From: Mycolicibacterium aubagnense
GTDB taxonomy: Bacteria; Actinomycetota; Actinomycetes; Mycobacteriales; Mycobacteriaceae
Direction: 5' to 3'
Assembly: GCF_010730955.1 (NCBI RefSeq)
Contig: NZ_AP022577.1
Coordinates: forward strand, 372,001-436,000
Length of the DNA stretch: 64,000 bases
Below the pieces are notes generated by a model, which saw nothing but the letters and a program-made list of their open reading frames with translations, had not been told where the DNA came from and did no database searches. The first letter of the stretch is position 1. Each line of letters starts with the position of its first letter. The position numbers were made by a program, and so were the translations under genes. Below are positions 41,376 to 50,856 of this stretch, in pieces.

Positions 41376-42692
41376 ATGCGATTGAGCGTGATTGGAACGG
41401 GCTATCTGGGCGCCGTTCACGCCGCTTGTATGGCTCATTTCGGGCATGAGGTCGTCGCGTACGACACCGATGCGTCGAAGATCGCCGCATTGTCGGCCGG
41501 TACCTCGCCGTTCTATGAGCCGGGTTTCGACGACCTGCTGGCGACGGTGCTCGCCACCGGACGGTTGCGCTTCACCCAGTCGGCACAGGAAGCGGTGTCC
41601 GGCGCCGCGGTGCACTTCGTCTGTGTCGGGACCCCGCAGTTGGCCGGCTCCGACGCCGCCAACATCGAGTACGTTGACAGCGCCTTCCGTGCAGTCGTCG
41701 CCAATGCCGACTGCGAGGGACTGATCGTCGGCAAGTCCACCGTGCCGGTCGGTACGGCGCAGCGTCTCTCCGCTGAGGTGGCGATGACGTCGTCCGGACT
41801 CGAAGTCGCGTGGAATCCGGAGTTCCTTCGCGAGGGCAAGGCCATCGAGGACACCCTGCAGCCGGATCGTCTCGTGTTCGGTGTCACCTCCGAGTATGCG
41901 GAGAAGACGCTGCGGGAGGTGTACGGCGCCCTCCTCGATGCCGGCACGCCGTATCTGACGGCGGATCTTCCGACCTCGGAACTGGTCAAGGTAGCCGCCA
42001 ATGCCTTTCTGGCAACCAAGATTTCGTTCATCAACGCCATGGCCGAGGTGTGCGAGATCGTCGATGCCGACGTCACGGTGCTCAGCCAGGCACTGGGGTA
42101 CGACGATCGGATCGGCAAGCGATTCCTGAACGCGGGTCTGGGGTTCGGCGGCGGTTGCCTGCCCAAGGACATCCGTGCCTTCAGTGCCAGGGCCGGCGAG
42201 CTCGGTGCGTCGGACGCGCTGAGATTTCTGCACGAGGTCGACAAGATCAACCTGCGCCGGCGCGAAAAGGCCGTGTCCGTGGCGCGGGCGGTTGTCGGCG
42301 GGGAGTTCCTCGGCAAGAGCATCGCCGTCCTGGGGGCCGCCTTCAAGCCCAACAGTGACGATGTCCGCGATTCGCCGGCGCTGAACGTGGCCGCCGCCAT
42401 GCATCTCAAGGGCGCCGATGTGCGCGTGCACGATCCGAAGGCGATCGAGAACGCCAAGGGACGGTTCCCGACGCTGGGCTACTTCGACAGCGCCGAAGAC
42501 GCCTGCCGCAACGCGGATCTGATCGTGTTGGCGACCGAGTGGGACGAGTACATCAGCATCGACCCCGCGGCGTTCCGATCCGTCGTGAGGGAGCCGCGCC
42601 TGCTCGACACCCGGAACGTGATCGACCGGGAGAACTGGTCGCGAGGGGGGTGGCACGTGTACTCCCTCGGACGTGGCGGGTTGCACGTCTGA
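41376..42692 (+). CDS. UDP-glucose 6-dehydrogenase
   Basis: This 438-residue enzyme of the UDP-glucose/GDP-mannose dehydrogenase family makes UDP-glucuronate with two NAD+. The NAD fold starts at residue 1 with MRLSVIGTGYLG. 'GKSTVPVGTAQR' and 'NPEFLREGKAIEDTLQPDR' are substrate-site motifs, and the catalytic thiol is Cys261 in GFGGGCLPKDIRAF. The C-terminal UDP-binding domain contains 'GAAFKPNSDDVRDSPA'. It is followed by a family 2 glycosyltransferase 48 bp away. UDP-glucuronate is a precursor of acidic glycans and, by decarboxylation, of pentoses. UdgA-type orthologue status is plausible but unproven. Confidence 0.92.
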   Translation: MRLSVIGTGYLGAVHAACMAHFGHEVVAYDTDASKIAALSAGTSPFYEPGFDDLLATVLATGRLRFTQSAQEAVSGAAVHFVCVGTPQLAGSDAANIEYVDSAFRAVVANADCEGLIVGKSTVPVGTAQRLSAEVAMTSSGLEVAWNPEFLREGKAIEDTLQPDRLVFGVTSEYAEKTLREVYGALLDAGTPYLTADLPTSELVKVAANAFLATKISFINAMAEVCEIVDADVTVLSQALGYDDRIGKRFLNAGLGFGGGCLPKDIRAFSARAGELGASDALRFLHEVDKINLRRREKAVSVARAVVGGEFLGKSIAVLGAAFKPNSDDVRDSPALNVAAAMHLKGADVRVHDPKAIENAKGRFPTLGYFDSAEDACRNADLIVLATEWDEYISIDPAAFRSVVREPRLLDTRNVIDRENWSRGGWHVYSLGRGGLHV

Positions 42693-42740
42693 TCCGCGGC
42701 TGCGCCGGTGCTCGATGAACGTGAGAAGGGGGATTGATCC

Positions 42741-43673
42741 ATGCCGGGTCAGACGGTCGAGGTGATCATTCCGGTCCGTGACATGGGTGAGCACCTTCCG
42801 CGGCTGCTTCAGCCGTTGCTCGATCAGCTGTCCGACGGTGACCGGGTCACGGTCGTCGACGACGCATCCGGCGATGACACGGCAGCGGTCGGGCGGTCGC
42901 TGGGCGCGGGCGTCGTGACGCTGCCGAAAAGCCGGGGTCCGTACTACGCCCGCCAGGTCGCGGCCAGCCGGTCCGACGCCGACATCCTGCTCTTCATCGA
43001 CGGCCGCTGCCGGCCGCTGCCCGGTCTGCTCGACGCGCATCGGATACTGCAGTCGCAACCGGGAGTTGTGTTGTCCTGTACCAACGTTCGCACCCTGTCG
43101 GGGCCGACCATCGCCGCCCGGATGGCTGCCATGATGCAGCCGTTCATGCTGCCCCGCGGCGGTGGGGCGATGAAGGCGGTCGTCGGGATGTTGCCGTCGC
43201 GGCCGGACTATTACCCGACCTGCAATCTCGGCATCGACAGGATTGCCTTCGAGAAGGTGGATGGGTTCCGGGCGATGCGCGGCGGAGGCGACCTCGATAT
43301 CTGTTGGCGCATCCAGGACCAGTCGCTCGGCACCATCGCCACGGACACCCGGGTGCTGATGGAATGGGAGCCCCGGACGGAGATCCGGGATCTGGCCCGC
43401 CAGTGGAAGCGTTACGGCAACAGCAACGCGTACATCCGCTGGGCGCACCGCAATGACCTTGTCAGCAAGGGCATCCACGCGCCGGCGCGGCTATCCCTGA
43501 CCCAGGCCTGGACGACGTTGCGTGCCGAGCTGCGGCGTCCGGTGCCGGAGCTGGCGGCGACCGCGATCCTCGGGATCGTGTTCCAGTACGGTTATTTCGC
43601 CGCGCAGCGCAAGCGCGCCGAGTTCGAGATGCCGGTGCATTTCGACGTGTCCGGGGACGACGATTCCGCCTAG
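42741..43673 (+). CDS. Family 2 glycosyltransferase
   Basis: This 310-residue GT-A enzyme opens 'VEVIIPVRDMGEHLPRLLQ', the GT2 nucleotide-binding strand. It has D-rich motifs VTVVDDASGDDT and ILLFIDGRCRPLP, with the DxD site replaced by DGR, and a later 'GGGDLDICWRIQD' with the catalytic-base region ED/xxRW replaced by DLDICWR. A hydrophobic C-terminal stretch (AATAILGIVFQYGYFAA) may anchor it. It is in line with the dehydrogenase gene and probably uses its product or a related UDP-sugar. The perfect palindrome at its stop codon looks like a terminator. Confidence 0.83.
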   Translation: MPGQTVEVIIPVRDMGEHLPRLLQPLLDQLSDGDRVTVVDDASGDDTAAVGRSLGAGVVTLPKSRGPYYARQVAASRSDADILLFIDGRCRPLPGLLDAHRILQSQPGVVLSCTNVRTLSGPTIAARMAAMMQPFMLPRGGGAMKAVVGMLPSRPDYYPTCNLGIDRIAFEKVDGFRAMRGGGDLDICWRIQDQSLGTIATDTRVLMEWEPRTEIRDLARQWKRYGNSNAYIRWAHRNDLVSKGIHAPARLSLTQAWTTLRAELRRPVPELAATAILGIVFQYGYFAAQRKRAEFEMPVHFDVSGDDDSA

Positions 43674-43681
43674 GCGGAATC
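43662..43681. terminator. Palindrome over the glycosyltransferase stop codon
   Basis: GATTCCGCCTAGGCGGAATC is a perfect 20-bp palindrome centred on the TAG stop at 43671-43673. As RNA it folds into an 8-bp stem with a CUAG loop. Placed between convergent genes, it probably serves as a bidirectional terminator. Confidence 0.6.
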
Positions 43682-43712
43682 CGATCGGGGGCGGCTGATC
43701 CGAGGGCTGGGG

Positions 43713-44507
43713 TCAGCCGTCGACTTTGCCGCCCTCGACTGACGCGCGGTATCCGCGCAACATCACCGGCACGAACGCCGCGCTGATGGCAGCGGCCCAC
43801 AACACCGTCAGCAGGATCGGCCACCACACCTCACCGCCCGTCGACAGTCCGCGCATGGCCGCCACAGCCGGGGCGATCGGCTGGTATTCCGCGAGCGGAC
43901 GGAGCAACGCCGGCACTTTGTCGGCCGGGATGAGCGTGGCGAAGGCCAGACCCATGCAGAACGACTGGGTCCAGGTGAGGATGATCCGGCCCTGTGGTCG
44001 CAGGGCCAACGTGATCACGATGGTCGCAAAAACGACGACGATGATGACCGGAACCATCAGGTAGACCAGTAGGTCGATCCAGCCGCCGTCGAACCGGAAA
44101 CCCATCGCGCAGCCCGTCGCCACGACGAATGCCGACGCCGCGAAGGTGCGTAGCGCCTCGGCCAGCAGCGCGCCGGTCAGCGGGGCCGTCCGGTGCACCG
44201 GCATGATCCACAGTCTGGTCAATAGGCCACTGTCGCGGTCGTACGGCACCGCCAGGCCGGCGCCGATGGCCCCGGACATCGCTCCGGCGAGTGTGCATAC
44301 CGGGATCAGCACGTCCATGCCGCTGCTGCCGGTCAACCGAACCATCGATTTTCCGACCAGCAGCCCGTAGACGACCAGCAGCAAGGTCGGAAAGAGTAGC
44401 GCCTGCATGGGCACCATCGGGTATCGACGCCACTGTTTGAACAGCCGGCCCGCGAAGATCCAGCTTTCGGTGAGTAGCGAATGTTGGTGCTGGGTGGTCG
44501 AATTCAC
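43713..44507 (-). CDS. ABC-2 type permease (DrrC-like)
   Basis: This 264-residue ABC-2 permease has six hydrophobic segments: MQALLFPTLLLVVYGLLVG, LIPVCTLAGAMSGAIGAGLAV, FAASAFVVATGC, LVYLMVPVIIVVVFATIVI, and two later ones. It contains 'MPVHRTAPLTGALLAEALRTF', a common DrrB/DrrC signature area. The GTG start at 44507 overlaps the stop of the upstream permease (GTGA). It forms, with the other permease and the ATPase, a daunorubicin-type exporter. In mycobacteria DrrABC exports lipids such as PDIM; here the sugar genes next door make an envelope glycolipid or sugar-lipid plausible. Confidence 0.87.
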   Translation of the reverse strand: MNSTTQHQHSLLTESWIFAGRLFKQWRRYPMVPMQALLFPTLLLVVYGLLVGKSMVRLTGSSGMDVLIPVCTLAGAMSGAIGAGLAVPYDRDSGLLTRLWIMPVHRTAPLTGALLAEALRTFAASAFVVATGCAMGFRFDGGWIDLLVYLMVPVIIVVVFATIVITLALRPQGRIILTWTQSFCMGLAFATLIPADKVPALLRPLAEYQPIAPAVAAMRGLSTGGEVWWPILLTVLWAAAISAAFVPVMLRGYRASVEGGKVDG

Positions 44508-45241
44508 GATTCTCGCCCCTGAAGTCGAACGGCGATGGTGCCGAAAACGAGCAGCAGCCCGAGGCACCACGCGAGGCTGGTACCCAGATTGCTCGTCGCC
44601 ACCTCGCCGCTGGTGAAGCCACGCAGCGTCTCGGTGATCTGGGAGATCGGCTGGTATTGCACGAAGGAATGCAGCCAGGTGGGGAATGCTTCGAGGGGTG
44701 CCAGCCCGGTCGACAACATGACGAGGAGCAACTGCGGGATCATCAGCAGCTGGCTGGCGACCTCGGTGCGTCCGGCCTTGCTGCCGGTGGCGTCCGCACC
44801 GAGGGACAACGCCAACGTCAGCGTCAGCGCCATCACGACAAACGCAGCGGTGTAGCCGAATCCGCAGGTCAGGCGAAAACCGAACAGGTAGGCGGCCAGA
44901 ATCGATGCCACCAGCGCCAACACGCCACGGATCAGGCAGTAGGCCATCCGCGCCATGAGCGGCGCGTAGGGCGAGATGGGCAGCGTCCGCATCCGGGAGC
45001 CCAGTCCGCTGGCCTTTTCCCAGGCCGCGCGATCGGTGGTGGTGAGGGCGCCGAACAACATCGCCTGTACGACCACCGCGGGCAGGACGTACTGCTCGTA
45101 GCTCATCTGGCCGGTGGAGATGACGCCGCGCAGCAAGAACGTCAGGCCGATCAATGCCGAGACCGGCACCAGGACGGCGAAGGCCAGATCCAGTCGACCT
45201 CGCTCCAGGGTGCGAGCCGTCAGGAGGGCGAGCGCGTTCAC
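44504..45241 (-). CDS. ABC-2 type permease (DrrB-like)
   Basis: This 245-residue ABC-2 permease has helices at LAFAVLVPVSALIGLTFLL, VLPAVVVQAMLFGAL, 'RGVLALVASILAAYLFG' and 'GYTAAFVVMALTLTLALSLGA'. The cytosolic element 'SGLGSRMRTLPISPYAPLMARM' is the coupling region seen in DrrB homologues. The GTG start at 45241 overlaps the ATPase stop codon, and its own stop overlaps the second permease start, so all three are translationally coupled. It is similar in layout but not closely similar in sequence to its partner, suggesting a heterodimeric channel. Confidence 0.87.
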   Translation of the reverse strand: MNALALLTARTLERGRLDLAFAVLVPVSALIGLTFLLRGVISTGQMSYEQYVLPAVVVQAMLFGALTTTDRAAWEKASGLGSRMRTLPISPYAPLMARMAYCLIRGVLALVASILAAYLFGFRLTCGFGYTAAFVVMALTLTLALSLGADATGSKAGRTEVASQLLMIPQLLLVMLSTGLAPLEAFPTWLHSFVQYQPISQITETLRGFTSGEVATSNLGTSLAWCLGLLLVFGTIAVRLQGRES

Positions 45242-46170
45242 TTCGAGGTGACCGGGCTGGTCAGGTGCAGGAACACCTCGTCGAGGGAGGGGCGACGCAG
45301 CGAGATGTCGATCAGCTCGACACCGATTTCGTCCATGCGGCGGAACACCTCGGTCAGCGTTGCCACGCCCTTGGGGGCGGGTACCGATACCGTGGTCGCG
45401 TCGCTGTCGACCTCGACGCCGTCGAAGTCCGAGAGTGCCGTTGCGATGCGCGGCAGGTCGTCCGGGTGGAGCGGCGTCATCTCGCAGTAGCTGGTCCCGG
45501 TCTGACGCTTGAGTTCATCGGCGGTGCCACTGGCGACGATCTGCCCGGCGTTGAGGATGACGATGGAATCGCTGAGGAGGTCAGCTTCTTCCAGGTACTG
45601 GGTCGTCAGCAGCACGGTGATGCCCTCGGCCTTCATCGAGGACACCAGATTCCAGACTTCGCGACGACTGCGCGGGTCCAGGCCGGTGGTCGGCTCATCG
45701 AGGAAAAGCACCTTCGGCTGAACCACAAGGGATACCGCAATATCAATGCGACGGCGCATACCGCCGGAATAACTGCTGACCTGTCGGTCGGCGGCGTGGC
45801 CCATGTCGAATTGCGAAATCAATTCGTCAGCTCGGCTGCGGGCTTCACCGCGCCGCAGGCCGCGCAGGCGCCCGAACAGCACCAAGTTCTCTCGACCGGT
45901 CAGCCGGGGATCAAGTGCTGCGTCCTGCCCGGTGACACCGATACTCTGACGCACCTTTGCGGGTTCGCGGGCCACGTCGTAGCCGGCGACAATCGCTTGT
46001 CCCGAAGTCGGTTTGAGCAATGTTGACAGAATTTTGACCGTTGTGGTCTTCCCGGCGCCGTTGTGTCCCAGCAACCCCAACACCGAGCCGGTGGGAACGG
46101 AAAAGCTCACGTCGCGGAGTGCGGGAACGGACCCGCCAAAAGTCTTGGCGACGTTGATGAGCTCGATCAC
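45238..46170 (-). CDS. ABC transporter ATP-binding protein (DrrA-like)
   Basis: This 310-residue ATPase has Walker A GHNGAGKTT, the Q-loop region 'GVTGQDAALDPRLTGRENL', signature SSYSGGMRRRIDIA, Walker B KVLFLDEPTTGLDP and an H-loop region LLTTQYLEEAD in which Gln replaces the usual His. DrrA-type exporters often have this substitution. The C-terminal 80 residues are the DrrA regulatory extension. The GTG at 46170 is preferred as start; the frame is open up to an ATG at 46203. It is the first gene of a three-gene operon divergent from a TetR gene, a standard regulator-exporter arrangement. Confidence 0.88.
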   Translation of the reverse strand: MIELINVAKTFGGSVPALRDVSFSVPTGSVLGLLGHNGAGKTTTVKILSTLLKPTSGQAIVAGYDVAREPAKVRQSIGVTGQDAALDPRLTGRENLVLFGRLRGLRRGEARSRADELISQFDMGHAADRQVSSYSGGMRRRIDIAVSLVVQPKVLFLDEPTTGLDPRSRREVWNLVSSMKAEGITVLLTTQYLEEADLLSDSIVILNAGQIVASGTADELKRQTGTSYCEMTPLHPDDLPRIATALSDFDGVEVDSDATTVSVPAPKGVATLTEVFRRMDEIGVELIDISLRRPSLDEVFLHLTSPVTSK

Positions 46171-46549
46171 GGATTCATACTCTTGCAGAGAGCCACAGTG
46201 CATTCAATTCCCATAGTGCCAGCCACGATGTGGACCACATCACTATGTGTCGCCGTTTGCCCGGAACCTCGAGACCGCAATCGGTTGCGGGATCTCTGCA
46301 TTCGCGACAAATTTTCGGGCAAATGAATTGTGGGGCCCGCCGGTGCCGCAGAACGCGCCGCCGAGCAAGCGCCGAGCAAGGGCCGAGCGGGACGCCGTCT
46401 GTGCCGGTCACCGGACCGAATCGGCCGCTCCGGAGAGCGACGCGAGATAAGTTGGCTGGGCACTGCCGTGGTAGCGGTTGACCACGTTTCAGCTATGCCA
46501 TAGAGTTTGCTGAATTCGTTAATATCCCTTTCCTGTGCGAGGACGTGGC
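46171..46549. promoter_or_regulatory. Divergent control region of the ABC exporter and TetR gene
   Basis: This is a 379-bp intergenic region. Two inverted repeats share GTGG/CCAC half-sites: GATGTGG-A-CCACATC (46227-46241), 57 bp before the ATPase start, and CGTGGT-N8-ACCACG (46467-46486), 64 bp before the TetR ATG. Each sits near one promoter, so they are natural operator candidates for the TetR protein. AT-rich sequence at 46510-46540 precedes its start. Confidence 0.5.
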
Positions 46550-47248
46550 ATGGTGCAACTCGATGTTCTGCCAGTGAAGGCGACGCGCCGGAGGGGTCGC
46601 CCGGCAGGCACTGATTCGGCTCAGACCCGGGCCCGCATCCTGGGCGCCGCGCGCGAGGTGATCGCCGTCCGTGGCTACCATGCCACCACCATTCAGGCCA
46701 TTGCCGAAATCGCCGAGTTGAGCCGTCCCACGCTGCACTACCACTTCCAGACGCGCGAGGACATTTACCACTGCCTGCTCAATGAGATCGCGACGACGAT
46801 CGATCTCTGCATTGCCCGTGCGGGCGCGGAATCGACGCTTCCGTCCCAGATTTCGGTGCTCATCACCGAATTGCGCAATGCCGGTGTCCATGAACCGGAG
46901 AGCGTGGCGCTGTTGGTCAGTTCCTACCTCGAGGCCGACCGCCTGCCGGCCCCGCGGCGGGACGCGAAGGCTGCCGTCCGCAAATTCATGGACCGGGCGG
47001 TGCGGGACGCGGCGGCGCGTGGCGAACTGCCTGCCGGGACAGCTGTGGCCCCTGTGGCTGATCTGCTCTACACCATGGTATGGGGACTGGCGTTCTATGC
47101 CGGGCTCGTGGACGATCAAGACCGCGTCGAGGCGGTAACTAAGCAACTGCAACACGTGTTGCACATGGGGTTGCTGGTGGGTCCCGTGGCAATGGAGGTT
47201 GGGGCGACCGAGGACCGCGTACCGGTGGGCGTCGCGGCATCGTCGTAG
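46550..47248 (+). CDS. TetR-family transcriptional regulator
   Basis: This 232-residue regulator has an N-terminal TetR DNA-binding domain: 'TRARILGAAREVIAVRGYHATTIQAIAEIAELSRPTLHYHFQTRED' spans about residues 27-72 (key elements are AAREV, GYHATT and SRPTLHYHF). The C-terminal ligand domain is all-helical and unassigned. ATG 46550 follows GAGGA by about eight bases; an in-frame GTG at 46535 is less likely. It is divergent from the DrrABC-like operon, which it most likely represses until a ligand binds. It could also control itself through the repeat at 46467-46486. Confidence 0.88.
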   Translation: MVQLDVLPVKATRRRGRPAGTDSAQTRARILGAAREVIAVRGYHATTIQAIAEIAELSRPTLHYHFQTREDIYHCLLNEIATTIDLCIARAGAESTLPSQISVLITELRNAGVHEPESVALLVSSYLEADRLPAPRRDAKAAVRKFMDRAVRDAAARGELPAGTAVAPVADLLYTMVWGLAFYAGLVDDQDRVEAVTKQLQHVLHMGLLVGPVAMEVGATEDRVPVGVAASS

Positions 47249-47315
47249 TCCTTCCGGCGACACAGCGCCCGACACGCCGAGCCGTGTCGGTGGCCCGTCT
47301 TAGACTGGCAGCCCT

Positions 47316-50300
47316 ATGAGCCAGTTCGTGCACCTCCACAATCACACCGAGTACTCGATGCTGGACGGTGCCGCGAAGGTCAAGCCCATGATCACCGAGG
47401 CGCTGCGGCTGGGTATGCCCGCCATCGGCATGACCGACCACGGAAACATGTTCGGCGCCAGCGAGTTCTACAACATCGCCACCAAAGAGGGCATCAAGCC
47501 GATCATCGGCATCGAGGCGTACATCGCGCCGGCGTCCCGCTTCAACACGAAGCGCGTCACCTGGGGTGACCCCAGCCAGAAGGGCGACGACGTCTCGGGT
47601 AGTGGCTCCTACACCCACATGACGATGGTCGCGGAGAACGCGACGGGCCTGCGGAACCTGTTCAAGCTGTCGTCGCTGGCTTCGTTCGAGGGACAGCTCG
47701 GCAAGTGGTCGCGCATGGATGCGGAGATCATCGCCGAGCATTCCGCGGGCATCATCGCCACCACCGGCTGCCCGTCGGGTGAGGTGCAGACCCGGCTGCG
47801 GCTCGGTCACGAGCAGGAGGCAATCGAGGCCGCCGCCAAGTGGCAGGACATCTTCGGGAAGGAGAATTTCTTCCTGGAGTTGATGGACCACGGCATCGAG
47901 ATCGAGCGCCGGGTTCGTGCGGGCCTGCTGGATATCGGCAAGAAGCTGGGCATCCGGCCGTTGGCGACCAACGACTGCCACTACGTCACCCGGGAGGCGT
48001 CGCACAACCACGAGGCGCTGCTGTGTATCCAGACCGGTAAGACGCTGTCCGACCCCACGCGGTTCAAGTTCGACGGTGACGGCTACTACCTCAAGTCTGC
48101 GGCGGACATGCGCGCCATGTGGGACGACCAGGTGCCCGGTGCCTGTGACTCGACCCTGTTGATCGCCGAGCGGGTCGAGTCCTACGCCGACGTGTGGAAG
48201 TTCCACGACCGGATGCCGGTCTTCCCGGTACCCGAAGGAGAGACGCAGGCCACTTGGCTGCGTAAGGAGGTGCTGCGTGGCCTGGACCGGCGCTTCCCGG
48301 CCGGCCCGCCTCAGGAGTACCTCGACCGTGCAGATTACGAGATCAGCGTCATCGTGCAGATGGGCTTCCCTGCGTACTTTCTTGTCGTCGGTGACCTCAT
48401 CAGCCATGCTCGCGAAGTCGGTATCTGGGTCGGCCCGGGCCGAGGTTCGGCAGCAGGTTCGCTGGTCGCATGGGCCATGGGCATCACCAATATCGACCCC
48501 ATCCCGCACGGTCTGCTGTTCGAGCGCTTCCTCAATCCCGAGCGCGTGTCGATGCCCGATATCGATATCGACTTCGACGACCGTCGACGCGGCGAGATGG
48601 TGCGGTACGCCAGCGAGAAGTGGGGGAGCGACCGCGTCGCTCAGGTCATCACCTTCGGTACCATCAAAACCAAAGCGGCGCTGAAAGATTCGGCGCGTGT
48701 CCACTACGGGCAGCCGGGCTTCGCCATCGCCGACCGGATCACCAAGGCGCTGCCGCCGCCGATCATGGCCAAGGACATCTCGGTGGCGGGGATCACCGAC
48801 CCCAACCACGAGCGGTACAAGGAAGCCGCCGAGGTCCGTGCGCTGATCGACACGGACCCCGACGTGCGTACCATCTACGAGACCGCACGGGGCCTCGAGG
48901 GCCTGGTCCGCAACGCGGGTGTGCATGCCTGCGCGGTGATCATGAGCTCCGAGCCGCTGATCGATGCGATCCCGATGTGGAAGCGCGCCCAGGACGGTGC
49001 CATCATCACCGGCTGGGACTATCCGTCGTGTGAGGCCATCGGCCTGTTGAAGATGGACTTCCTGGGCCTGCGCAACCTCACCGTCATCGGTGACGCGCTG
49101 GAGAACATCAAAGCCAACCGTGGCATCGATCTCGATCTCGATCACCTGGGTCTGGATGACCCGAAAACCTATGAGCTGTTGGCGCGCGGCGACACGCTCG
49201 GGGTGTTCCAGCTCGACGGGTCCGCAATGCGGGATCTGCTGAAACTGATGCGGCCGACCGGCTTTGAGGACATCGTGGCGGTTCTGGCGCTGTACCGGCC
49301 GGGTCCGATGGGTGTGGATGCGCACACCGACTACGCGAAGCGAAAGAACGGGCTCCAGGAGATCAAGCCCATCCACCCGGAGCTCGAAGAGCCGCTGCGT
49401 GACATTCTCTCTGAGACTTACGGTTTGATCGTTTACCAAGAACAGATCATGCACATCGCGCAGAAGGTGGCCGGCTACTCGCTCGGTCAAGCAGACCTGC
49501 TGCGCCGCGCGATGGGTAAGAAGAAGAAGGAAATCCTCGACGAGGCCTACGGCGGATTCGCCGACGGCATGAAGCAGAATGGCTTCTCGCAGGCGGCCAT
49601 CACCGCGTTGTGGGACACGGTGCTCCCGTTCGCCGGCTACGCGTTCAACAAGTCGCATGCTGCCGGGTACGGCTTGGTGTCGTTCTGGACCGCCTACCTC
49701 AAGGCGAACTATCCGGCTGAGTACATGGCCGGTCTGCTGACGTCGGTCGGTGACGACAAGGACAAGGCCGCGGTGTACTTGGCTGATTGCCGCCGCTTGG
49801 GAATTACGGTGCTGCCGCCGGATGTCAACGAGTCGGTGCACAACTTCGCCTCGGTCGGCAAGGACATCCGCTACGGGCTGGGCGGTGTGCGCAACGTCGG
49901 CGCCAACGTGGTGCAGTCCATCATCGCGGGCCGCACCGAGAAGGGGAAATACACCGATTTCTCCGACTACCTCGGCAAGATCGACATCACGGCCTGCAAC
50001 AAGCGGGTCACCGAATCTCTGGTCAAAGCAGGTGCTTTCGACTCGCTGGGCCATGCCCGCAAGGGCCTGTTCCTGGTGCACGCTGATGCGGTCGACTCGG
50101 TGCTCGGCACCAAGAAGGCCGAGGCCATGGGTCAGTTCGATCTGTTCGGCGGCGGTGATTCGGGTGACAGTGGGGATGCGGCGTTCACCATCAAGGTCCC
50201 CGACGACGAGTGGGACGACAAGCACAAGCTCGCCCTGGAGCGCGAGATGCTGGGGCTGTACGTTTCCGGCCATCCGCTCAACGGTGTCGCGCACCTGCTC

Positions 50301-50849
50301 AATGCGCAGGTGGACACCCAGATTCCGGCCATCCTCGAAGGCGCTGTCGCCAACGACTCCCAGGTCCGCATCGGCGGCATTCTGGCGGGCGTGGTGCGAC
50401 GGGTCAACAAGCAGGGATTGCCCTGGGCCTCAGCACAATTGGAAGATCTCAATGGTTCGGTCACGGTGAACTTCTTCCCGAAGACCTACGCCGTGTTCGG
50501 TGCCGACATCATGGACGACGCCATCGTGCTGGTAAGCGGCAAGGCCCGGGTCGAAGACGAGCGGGTGTCGATCTTCGCCAGTGATCTTGTGGTGCCGGAC
50601 TTTTCGAATGCCCAGGCGGACCGGCCGCTCGCGGTGAGCCTGCCGACCCGGCAGTGCACCCCGGAGAAGGTCAGCGCACTCAAGCAGGTGCTGTCGCACC
50701 ATCCGGGCACGTCGCAGGTACATCTGCGGCTGATCAGCGGCGACCGCATCACCACGCTGGAGCTGGACCAGACCTTGCGGGTGACCCCGTCGTCGGCGTT
50801 GATGGGTGACTTGAAGGCGCTGCTGGGTCCGGGCTGCCTCGGCGGGTAG
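47316..50849 (+). CDS. dnaE: DNA polymerase III alpha subunit (replicative, DnaE1)
   Basis: This 1177-residue C-family polymerase is the main replicative catalytic subunit. It starts with the PHP domain ([13 protein letters not shown]), which in mycobacterial DnaE1 provides proofreading exonuclease activity. The polymerase active-site acidic motif is '[13 protein letters not shown]', with the second region near '[14 protein letters not shown]' and 'YRPGPMG'. Next come the tandem HhH region ('[22 protein letters not shown]', split FNKSHA), a beta-clamp motif near QFDLFGG, and an OB fold ([11 protein letters not shown]). TAGACT at 47301-47306 is a possible -10, giving a very short leader before the ATG at 47316. 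Confidence 0.97.
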   Translation: MSQFVHLHNHTEYSMLDGAAKVKPMITEALRLGMPAIGMTDHGNMFGASEFYNIATKEGIKPIIGIEAYIAPASRFNTKRVTWGDPSQKGDDVSGSGSYTHMTMVAENATGLRNLFKLSSLASFEGQLGKWSRMDAEIIAEHSAGIIATTGCPSGEVQTRLRLGHEQEAIEAAAKWQDIFGKENFFLELMDHGIEIERRVRAGLLDIGKKLGIRPLATNDCHYVTREASHNHEALLCIQTGKTLSDPTRFKFDGDGYYLKSAADMRAMWDDQVPGACDSTLLIAERVESYADVWKFHDRMPVFPVPEGETQATWLRKEVLRGLDRRFPAGPPQEYLDRADYEISVIVQMGFPAYFLVVGDLISHAREVGIWVGPGRGSAAGSLVAWAMGITNIDPIPHGLLFERFLNPERVSMPDIDIDFDDRRRGEMVRYASEKWGSDRVAQVITFGTIKTKAALKDSARVHYGQPGFAIADRITKALPPPIMAKDISVAGITDPNHERYKEAAEVRALIDTDPDVRTIYETARGLEGLVRNAGVHACAVIMSSEPLIDAIPMWKRAQDGAIITGWDYPSCEAIGLLKMDFLGLRNLTVIGDALENIKANRGIDLDLDHLGLDDPKTYELLARGDTLGVFQLDGSAMRDLLKLMRPTGFEDIVAVLALYRPGPMGVDAHTDYAKRKNGLQEIKPIHPELEEPLRDILSETYGLIVYQEQIMHIAQKVAGYSLGQADLLRRAMGKKKKEILDEAYGGFADGMKQNGFSQAAITALWDTVLPFAGYAFNKSHAAGYGLVSFWTAYLKANYPAEYMAGLLTSVGDDKDKAAVYLADCRRLGITVLPPDVNESVHNFASVGKDIRYGLGGVRNVGANVVQSIIAGRTEKGKYTDFSDYLGKIDITACNKRVTESLVKAGAFDSLGHARKGLFLVHADAVDSVLGTKKAEAMGQFDLFGGGDSGDSGDAAFTIKVPDDEWDDKHKLALEREMLGLYVSGHPLNGVAHLLNAQVDTQIPAILEGAVANDSQVRIGGILAGVVRRVNKQGLPWASAQLEDLNGSVTVNFFPKTYAVFGADIMDDAIVLVSGKARVEDERVSIFASDLVVPDFSNAQADRPLAVSLPTRQCTPEKVSALKQVLSHHPGTSQVHLRLISGDRITTLELDQTLRVTPSSALMGDLKALLGPGCLGG

Positions 50850-50856
50850 TCCCAGT

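Noticed and set aside
41111..41449. 112-codon frame before the UDP-glucose dehydrogenase
   Set aside because: Overlaps the dehydrogenase start in another frame, has no domain and no ribosome binding site.
41277..43478. Minus-strand frame of about 730 codons opposite the dehydrogenase and GT2 genes
   Set aside because: Antisense artefact of GC bias; plus-strand genes are unambiguous.
47139..50294. Minus-strand frame of about 1050 codons opposite dnaE1
   Set aside because: Antisense artefact; dnaE1 on the plus strand has all catalytic motifs.
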